A DNA stretch of 64,000 bases from Telopea speciosissima (taxonomy: Eukaryota > Streptophyta > Magnoliopsida > Proteales > Proteaceae). The DNA lies in the NCBI RefSeq assembly GCF_018873765.1, contig NC_057916.1, forward strand, positions 12,831,501-12,895,500, given 5' to 3'. This document shows positions 57,801-64,000 of the stretch, one piece after another. The notes under the pieces are model-generated. The model saw nothing but the letters and a program-made list of their open reading frames with translations, ran no database searches and had not been told where the DNA came from. Both the position numbers and the translations under genes were made by a program. The first letter of the stretch is position 1. Each line of letters opens with the position of its first letter.

Positions 57801-60800
57801 CCTTGGTCTGAAACTGATTCATATAGAAACAGTGGAGACCCAGGCTTGATTCAGGAGTGAGAACTCATTCGTTTGAAGGCTAATCAATCTGAAACTTGAG
57901 GGCAAGGTCGCTAACTTGAAGACTTATTGATCCCAACTGGTAATCACCCAAATAACAAATAATAAAATAATGTTGAATTGCTGAAACTGAACCTAGCGGA
58001 GGTTCGGGAATCAGATCTGAAACTGGGTCGAGTCTCAGCGCTATGACATTCTTCTGGGGCGAAACTGGGCAGGTTAAGTCTCCATTGGAGTATATTCAAC
58101 ACACGAAAACTCAAGCAGAAAAGAGAAGAGTCAACAGAGTTCGATTTAAAATTTTTTGGACTGCCAATGCCGCCAGAAACAGAGGATGGCTGCAGATGAA
58201 ACTCGGCAGGAGGGAGAAAATATACAAAATAAAAGCTAGAAGAGTTGGGAAGATCAAAATATTATTTAAAGGAAAAAAAAAACAGTAAATAACAAATGAC
58301 AAAAATAACCGCTAAACTAGTAAACAAACCCCTATTGAGTCGGTAACCGCCTCATGGCTCCAGCCCTGCAGATCAGGTGGTGGTTCTTGATCATGTACTT
58401 TGTATTTAGTTTCAATTTAAAAAACCCAATATAATCCTATTGTTTTCAAGAGTCCTAGTTTGTTTCTTTCTCTACAAAATCTCCTATTTTCTGGATCGAT
58501 CTTTCCATTATGATTTCTTATTTCAGTTAAGGATTCTGTTTGCTGCTTAATCAGCATATCAGTCTCTTAACTGAATCTGTTATGAAATTACAAATTTCCT
58601 GCTGTCAAATTTTAGTTCCCTGTCAGAAATTTCTTTTTCATATCTTAGGAAGGATTCTGACATATTTTAAAATCTGACTATTGTAATGTTTGGAATTTTG
58701 ACGGTTTGTTCCCCTGCACCTAATAGAATATTTGACCAGGTTGGATCCTTTGATAGTCTGATATTTTTCAATTCTGGTTTGTCTTCATACCCTTTGATGC
58801 TGTCGTAAGCTGATCTCCCACTGGATACTCCTATTTTGGGGTCAGCACTGCATTATATTCTGAAGAAAAGGAGAGCAGCTTGCAACATTTTTAATAGTAG
58901 TAATCATAGAAGATTCATGGTTGGTCTAGACTCCACACACATTTTTCTAGAAGGAATCATTGGATCAGCAAATAAAAACGATAGTAAAGTGAAAGCGAAA
59001 GATTCAAAATCTTAGAATCAATGCGAGCATATTTCGTGGCCCTACTTGTGAGCGAGTGGTTGGAGAGGAAACTCTTTTTTATCTTTCAATGACTGGTAGG
59101 TTTATTCACTGGGGACTGGAAACCTTCTCACTGGTGGAGACTTGTGTTGTATGGACTTGCAACTCTAAGAGGGAGGAGATTTCATTGTCTTAGATAATCT
59201 AAAGCTTTGGAGTCCACCTTGAATATGTCATTCAACTGGACTTGGACAGCAACTTAAAAGGTAGTGGATTCCTTGGCTGGGAATGAGGTTTCTAGGTTGT
59301 TTCCTCTGTAGGATCTTCCTCCTTTTTGTAGTTATTTCTCTTCTTTGGGGATTGCTCGTGTTAGCCTCTAGCTGTATGTTCCATTCCTTTTTTCCCCTTA
59401 TTTAAATAAATGCTACATTTTAATTTATCCAAAATAAAAAAGAAGGATTTTATGTTGATCTCAAGTTAATATATGTTTTTTTTTTTTTGCATGTTAATCT
59501 GATAGTGTAATTATCTATTTAAGGGGGTTCAACGTCATTTCAGTGCTATAGATGTACTGAAATCTGTGGAGTCCTTCCTTTCTGGTGGTGCATCTTGTAA
59601 ATTGAATACCTCCTCATTTGTTGTTGATGTAAGATTTGTCACCATTAATAAATTGAACAGAAGGCTTTCTGATGGATATCTTGTTAGCTAATATGGAACA
59701 CAATTTCATTTTCCACAGATCACTGTATCAAGCGCTTACTGTGACTCTGTCCTGAAAAATGGGGTACTGGACTCTGATGGAGCAATTACTTGCCACTTTA
59801 TTTGTGAAAGATCCAACGGCCCAAGTAATTTGCAGCCTCCATTGGATGGACTATCCTTCCGTGTCTCAGTAAGTTCCACAACCCCCTGATTTGGCATAAT
59901 ACTAGTGTTACTTCCTAATCTTTAATCTTTTGTGATTGGTAATGTCTTGGGCATTTCGATGACTCCTGCCATCAGGTCTTCCACCAAATCCCAGGCACGC
60001 TTTTAGTGAGAGGATCATTAAATCGTAGACAAAATCCAACATCAGGTTGTTATCCACTTGTTTCCCTGTTCCTTATGCAAAGATCTTGATGTGGTACATT
60101 ATTACAAACCTGGTGGATATTTGGACCGTGTAGAGGGCTAGCCTTGAAAACAAATTCTTCCCTATTATAATTAGGTGGCTATTGCACATCAGTTTCCTTG
60201 CATGTCTCGGTTGATGAAATGCATTTCAACCAGATCATTGGTGGAAACTGTCTTTGCAACAGGGATGGATCCTCTGCTTATGCCTTTCCGTACTCATGTT
60301 TCACTCATGCAATCGAAGGCTAATTAAAGCTTGTCCGATGTATTTATATGCCTATCACTACATATGCCTTTTCATGCCTCCCAAGGGGAGAAGCGAAGCA
60401 TGAGCTAAGAAAGATACGAAAAGAGGATCCTATTCCCTTTTGCAATGCGGTTTTTTAGTTTATATGTTAAAAGTCCATTTGGTTGAAGTAATCGTCAAAG
60501 TGATTTAAAACCAGCAGATTTTTTTTACGATGGGCAAACGTTACCAAAACATAGCCAAATATCTACCATATGATAGATCGGATGGGGTCTAAATTTTGTT
60601 TATGGTAGACCCCAAGGTCTCCATACATGTCAAGTTTCTGCGTGAACTGCATTTTTCAAGTGGCAAATAAAACTAGGACTACAAGAGGGTGAATGGAAAC
60701 ACATGGACACTGGAGAAATATTAGGATGAATTGCATGCATGGGATGGTATTTGCTTGAATTTGAACCTGAAATTTGATAGGTGGCCATGCAAACCTTGAC

Positions 60801-61307
60801 CTCTCTATCCACTATGAAACAATTAAAATCGTCACATCACCCTGCCATGTAGCTAAATTATTTGTTGAGGAGATACTGATCCAATTTGAAGTTGTTGATG
60901 TTTATACCGATCAATCATAGAAGAAAAAAATCTGATTCATTCCGATCAAGCTTCCTTCCTCTTAATTTGGAAGTTCTTTTCAGATAACAAGGAAATGATT
61001 CAGTTCAAGAGCCATAGAAGCATCTTCCTCAACAATTTCTGACCTCTAGTGGACCTTTTAATAGATTTTGAACCCAGATGAAGTTCAGAACATTTTTTTT
61101 CCCTCTTTTAAGCAAACACCCATAGAAAAGTTCTTTTTTGTCATTTCATTGCATTGCACTATTAAAATTTTATTTTACTTCATTTCATTTGTACGCAACT
61201 GGGGCTGGAAGTCATTTTTTATTGTTTTCTTATTTACAGGAGCATTTCCACTAATATTCCAGTGGCTAGAGGATGTACTCAAGAAGGAGTTCACAGAGAA
61301 AAGATGA
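48837..61307 (+). CDS. FIO1: U6 snRNA N6-adenosine methyltransferase, METTL16/FIONA1-like
   Basis: Eight exons (48837-49069, 49680-49885, 50124-50574, 50683-50890, 59524-59628, 59719-59868, 59976-60045, 61240-61307) join in phase to about 496 residues plus TGA, the expected family length. Seen: PTIHPRNKY near the N-terminus, WTDFNATGELTRVLL, the SAM-binding GFDIGTGAN (120-128 from the first codon), and the catalytic NPPF (247-250, in CMCNPPFFES). A C-terminal region contains SVFHQIPGTLLVRGSL. The family methylates A43 of U6 snRNA and some mRNAs in the nucleus; FIONA1 affects splicing and flowering time in Arabidopsis. Oddities: no in-frame ATG opens exon 1, since TGA at 48834 and TAA at 48789 precede it; and intron 4 is 8,633 bp. 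A sequence error, a lost start or an unseen upstream exon are all possible. Confidence 0.88.
51111..52010 (+). mobile_element. LTR copy of the dispersed family (TGATGCAG...)
   Basis: Begins TGATGCAGATAAGTCATC. It has TATGTATGTGTTGGGCC, TTTGATCCCATGGG, a TATATAAGTTTGTAAGGGAG region and TGTACACGAATTTGAATGAA. A TGGTATTAAACC resembling a decayed tRNA-Met primer site occurs near 52015, which would set the LTR end. Confidence 0.55.
53264..54218 (+). mobile_element. Isolated 5' LTR with tRNA-Met primer-binding site
   Basis: Starts TGATGTAGATCAC and ends CATCTACA. CTGTATCAGAGC at 54223-54234 matches the plant initiator tRNA-Met primer site (TGGTATCAGAGC) with two mismatches. A TATATATAAAGGC at about 53812 suits the LTR promoter. 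No pol sequence follows, so the element is truncated. Confidence 0.65.
57012..57430 (+). mobile_element. LTR copy of the dispersed family
   Basis: TGAAGCAGATGAAACTTAG start, then CATGTTGGGCCTTTGATCCAATG, GGGATTTACTT, TTATACAAGTTTGTAAGGG and TTGTACACGAATTTAAAT, in the same order as at 51111. More decayed. Confidence 0.55.
60477..60780. repeat. Dispersed repeat, copy B (inverted relative to copy A)
   Basis: Its reverse complement shares the TTGACATGT, GGGGTCTACC and ACAAAATTTAGACCCCATCC blocks with 249-560. It lies in the last intron of the FIO1-like gene. Confidence 0.5.
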
Positions 61308-62652
61308 GCGGCATGACATACAACCCAAATGGATTATGGTTTTGTCATCTCCATCTAAGTGCAATTCCAGTGTTTTCTTTTTAAGCCTCAGAATTCGATG
61401 AGGCGAAACTTAAAATATATCCATAGTGATGATGAAACCATAGCTCTTGAAGATCGTAAGGATTAAGACAACTTGTAAAAGGTCAATAGTGATGAATTTA
61501 GTTTTTTCTTCATTGTAGCTTCATCTTCGTTGATGGTGATTTGATGCTATGATTGGATTCTAGGAAAAGTGAATGTATCATTAACTCACACCTTCTATTG
61601 TTGAAAGTTTGAAATACCCTTATCCAATCAAAGGATCAGATCTCCCTAGAAGAAGAGATTCTCTCTTCACCATAGATTAAGAGAAATTGCATGCCCCATT
61701 AGATTAAGTTTTCTTTCACCAATTGTGAGGAGAAAATGTCAACAGTAATTCTTACCTCCTATTCTATGATAGTATGAGGTCAAAAATACCTTTCCAGAGT
61801 GGAGTTATGCGACACATTTTATGAGATATAAAAAAGCTGTGTGCATATGTAATGTCATTTTAGGAGATTAAAAAAGCGGATCTCATTAGCCGATTGGGTT
61901 CAATCCAAATTGGAATTGGCAGAGGCTGATCCCGAATAAAAGTTGATAAAAACCATTATTTTTAGTATTTTTTAATATTTATATGAGAAAATGAAACGGT
62001 TGCAGACAATAATGGACCTATAAGAACCCGTTAATTTAATCCAATAAAAAACTGATTCAAATTGGATTAAAAGCGAAACCAACTTTTGGTTTAATGGTTT
62101 GGTTTTGATTTGATTTATTATCGGACCAAAATCGGTTCAATCCAATCGAAGCGATTCGAGCCTGTACATCAGTCAAAGTGAATTTCAAGTTGTGGAATGA
62201 TCCGATGTATCTACGGTGCAGTCTAGTTCCCTACTGGCTGTTCTCTTCTCGCCAGAGAAGATAGAGAGACACATGAGAGTGCTGGCGTAGACTACACACA
62301 TCCGTACAGAAAACTGCTTCCCTGTAATGTAATATGAATGCGTAGCTGGATTTTTAATTTGTTTAATCCCTTTTGGTCACCGCTGAGTGCCGGACCACTC
62401 TGAACTCGAAGTGTAGTAAAATTTACTCTTTGTATGTTCAAACTCAATTATCGAATCAAATATGATAATCGTTAAGTTAATGTCATTGTCTTCTATCGTC
62501 ACACTAATGTCATGTCCTTCTCTTTGTCTTTTCCGACTTCCTTCCCAATTATGAATTTCGAGTCCACTATAAGAGTTTCCAACTCGGAAGGCTACCACCT
62601 ACCAGTTCTGAGTTGAATTTCCCTTAATAGGAACATCTGTGACGACCACCAG
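61308..62652. other. Intergenic region between FIO1-like and hexosaminidase genes
   Basis: The FIO1-like 3' UTR is followed by AT-rich DNA. Around 61900-62160 the GGTTTGGTTTTGATTTGATT / GGACCAAAATCGGTTCAA type sequence looks like a decayed repeat. The hexosaminidase promoter should lie at 62300-62650; no clear TATA box was seen. Confidence 0.45.
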
Positions 62653-63204
62653 ATGTCAAACGAACTTCTGAGTTCCGCTCTCATCTCTCTTGCTTTTCTC
62701 TGTATTCTCTATGCATCTTTTGGTGTTACAGTTGAAGGGCGGATTCTAGGGCTCAAGTCGAACTCGGAATCAGATGATTCTCTGGTTTATTTATGCCTTC
62801 ACAATTCAGCTATGGCAACGCTACCATCTCCGTTGATCCCGGTCTTTCGCTCAAAGTCAGAGGTAATGGCGGAGACTCCTCCATTATCCGAGAGGCGTTT
62901 CAGAGGTATAGAGAGATTATATTTAAACACAGTCCCGGAGGGAAAACTGTATATGATCTTAGCAAGATTAGAATCCTTGTAGAGTCGGACAATGAAACGG
63001 TGAGACTTGATTCCCAGGAGATTATCCTGACTTCCCCCCCAAATCCTGCTATCATTTCTAATTCTCACTCACTGTTTGATTATGTTGTACTTATTCGGAT
63101 ATGGTATTGTTTCTGAGCAGCTTCATCTGGGTGTGGACGAGAGCTATTCTCTATATGTAGCCAAACAAGATGGTCTTTCAATCTTTGGTGATGCCACAAT
63201 TGAG
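62653..63204 (+). CDS. HEXO1: Beta-N-acetylhexosaminidase (HEXO1-like), 5' exons, frameshifted
   Basis: Exon 1 (62653-62999) opens with a signal peptide (SALISLAFLCILYASFGVT) leading to DDSLVYL. It then changes frame at about 62790 and continues as PSQFSYGNATISVDPGLSLK, IIREAFQRY and KIRILVESDNET. Exon 2 (63121-63204) encodes LHLGVDESYSLYVAK and DATIE before a GTAACT donor. Order and motifs match the N-terminal domain of GH20 hexosaminidases of the HEXO1 type, vacuolar enzymes that trim N-glycans and GlcNAc ends. The catalytic domain is not in the window. At the frame change the conserved Trp-Pro of the WP(L/M)P motif is missing, consistent with a short deletion. Either this is a pseudogene or the base call is wrong. 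It is on the same strand as the FIO1-like gene, 1.3 kb downstream. Confidence 0.75.
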
Positions 63205-63529
63205 GTAACTAAGGAGCTTTAGCCTATGTGTTTCCGAGTAAGTAAAAGTACACAACTTCGTAGTAATTATAACATTTGGATATTCTTGTATTTTGGTATT
63301 CTGATAGAATGCTGCTCTTTTTTCTTATGAAAAGTTAACTCATGAAAGTCAATATTTGAAGATTGGCTTGCATCTCTAAACATAAACACGAGAGTTTCAG
63401 ATGATGTGTTGATTGTGAGCATTCTCCGGTGCTTGATAGAAAAAAAACTTTTGTTACCTAGTCTGCCGTCTTTGTATTTTAAGTTCCCCTTCTAAACCCT
63501 GATTAATGTTTCTAGCTATTGTTACTGTC

Positions 63530-64000
63530 ACGAGTCGAAAGTTAGTGTTGGTCTTGTTGGGAGAGACCATTGAGGCTATGAAGGCGTCTATGGAGGCTAT
63601 GGAGTTGGAGAGAGGAATGAAGAGGGAACCTCAACTGCAGACTTTGCGGTGACCTATGATTTATCCATTGTGAGCACTTTTTTAAAAAGAGACATGAGCA
63701 TTTAATCACCTACAAACGTGGGCATTATATCGGCCAAATAGATTTCTTTCTAACACGAAGGTTAGACAGATTGTTTTGTAAGGACTGTAAGTTTATATCT
63801 GGGGAAAGTCTAACCACAACATAGATTGGTGGTCCTGGATATGTGCCTCATTATGCAGAATCGTAAGATAGGGGAGCCTATTTGCCCTAAGATAAGGTGG
63901 TGGAGCTTAAAAGGAGATTCCTTGAATTCATTCATTGATAAAGAGAGACTTTGAAAGCAACACTAATACGATGTGGAACGAGGTGACGGTTTGTATCAAG
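63530..64000 (+). mobile_element. RTE-type LINE fragment, endonuclease to linker region
   Basis: The plus strand shows in order: RDH-GYEGVYGGYGVGERN (one stop), GTSTADFAVTYDLSIVSTF, EHLITYKRGHYIGQIDFFLT, RRLDRLFCKDCKFIPGESLT and CPKIRWWSLKGDSLNSFI. These match the end of the apurinic-type endonuclease domain of plant RTE LINEs. Stops and frame changes show decay. It runs past the right edge, inside what should be intron 2 of the hexosaminidase gene. Confidence 0.7.

Larger units (their letters stand above)
50891..59523 (+). other. 8.6-kb intron 4 of the METTL16/FIO1-like gene
   Basis: The donor GAG|GTCTGA and the acceptor TTTAAG|GGG are separated by 8633 bp. Exons either side rejoin LSFMLE-GVQRHFSAIDVL, conserved in FIO1. 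The intron holds at least three LTR-type copies and no complete gene. 54235-57010 contains only unrecognised short open frames and a duplicated block near 56440-56640 (about 115 bp; CATAATAAAA and CAATAATGCCCCTACAACCA appear twice). Confidence 0.85.

Noticed and set aside
1..64000. CRISPR arrays, operons, tRNA or rRNA genes
   Set aside because: Repeats are few-copy tandem or dispersed eukaryotic types. The tRNA-like signals are SINEs with A/B boxes and no cloverleaf. Gene structure is eukaryotic.

Overview
This window is nuclear DNA from a flowering plant. It is AT-rich and its genes have many introns with GT-AG splice sites. It carries plant transposons throughout: Ty1/copia, an Au-type SINE, RTE LINEs, a Pack-MULE and hAT/Mutator MITEs. 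Two genes have introns of 15.5 kb and 8.6 kb that are largely repeats. I cannot name the species; a woody or early-diverging dicot would fit but is not shown.

Layout from left to right. (1) 961-3918, minus: 5' two-thirds of a Mn-type cation diffusion facilitator (MTP11-like); its last exons lie beyond the left edge. (2) 6960-26401, minus: a complete 12-exon LAMMER/CLK protein kinase, AFC3-like, 432 aa. Its last intron (7119-22627) holds most of its length and is packed with nested elements: LTR fragments, two Au-like SINEs, a vacuolar sorting receptor exon fragment, a PPR fragment between terminal inverted repeats, and a 1.2-kb fold-back element with a 9-bp target duplication. (3) 26700-40120: repeat-dominated, with a truncated RTE LINE, a TIR element, an LTR-like block and a structurally complete but decayed copia element (33771-38463) with a TSD. 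(4) 40121-42198: a Pack-MULE with about 190-bp TIRs enclosing gene fragments. (5) 42875-45115, plus: an intact 361-aa COMT-type O-methyltransferase in four exons. (6) 45116-48800: intergenic repeats. (7) 48837-61307, plus: a METTL16/FIONA1-like U6 snRNA m6A methyltransferase in eight exons with an 8.6-kb intron. Its first coding exon has no in-frame ATG that I can see. (8) 62653 to the right edge, plus: first exons of a beta-hexosaminidase (HEXO1-like) with a frameshift, followed by an RTE LINE fragment running off the window.

The genes are independent units and form no cluster. Two act on RNA: the AFC-type kinase (its family phosphorylates SR splicing factors) and the U6 methyltransferase. 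Exon boundaries were read by eye from splice sites, reading phase and family conservation. All coding lengths given are internally consistent in phase, but none was checked against transcripts.
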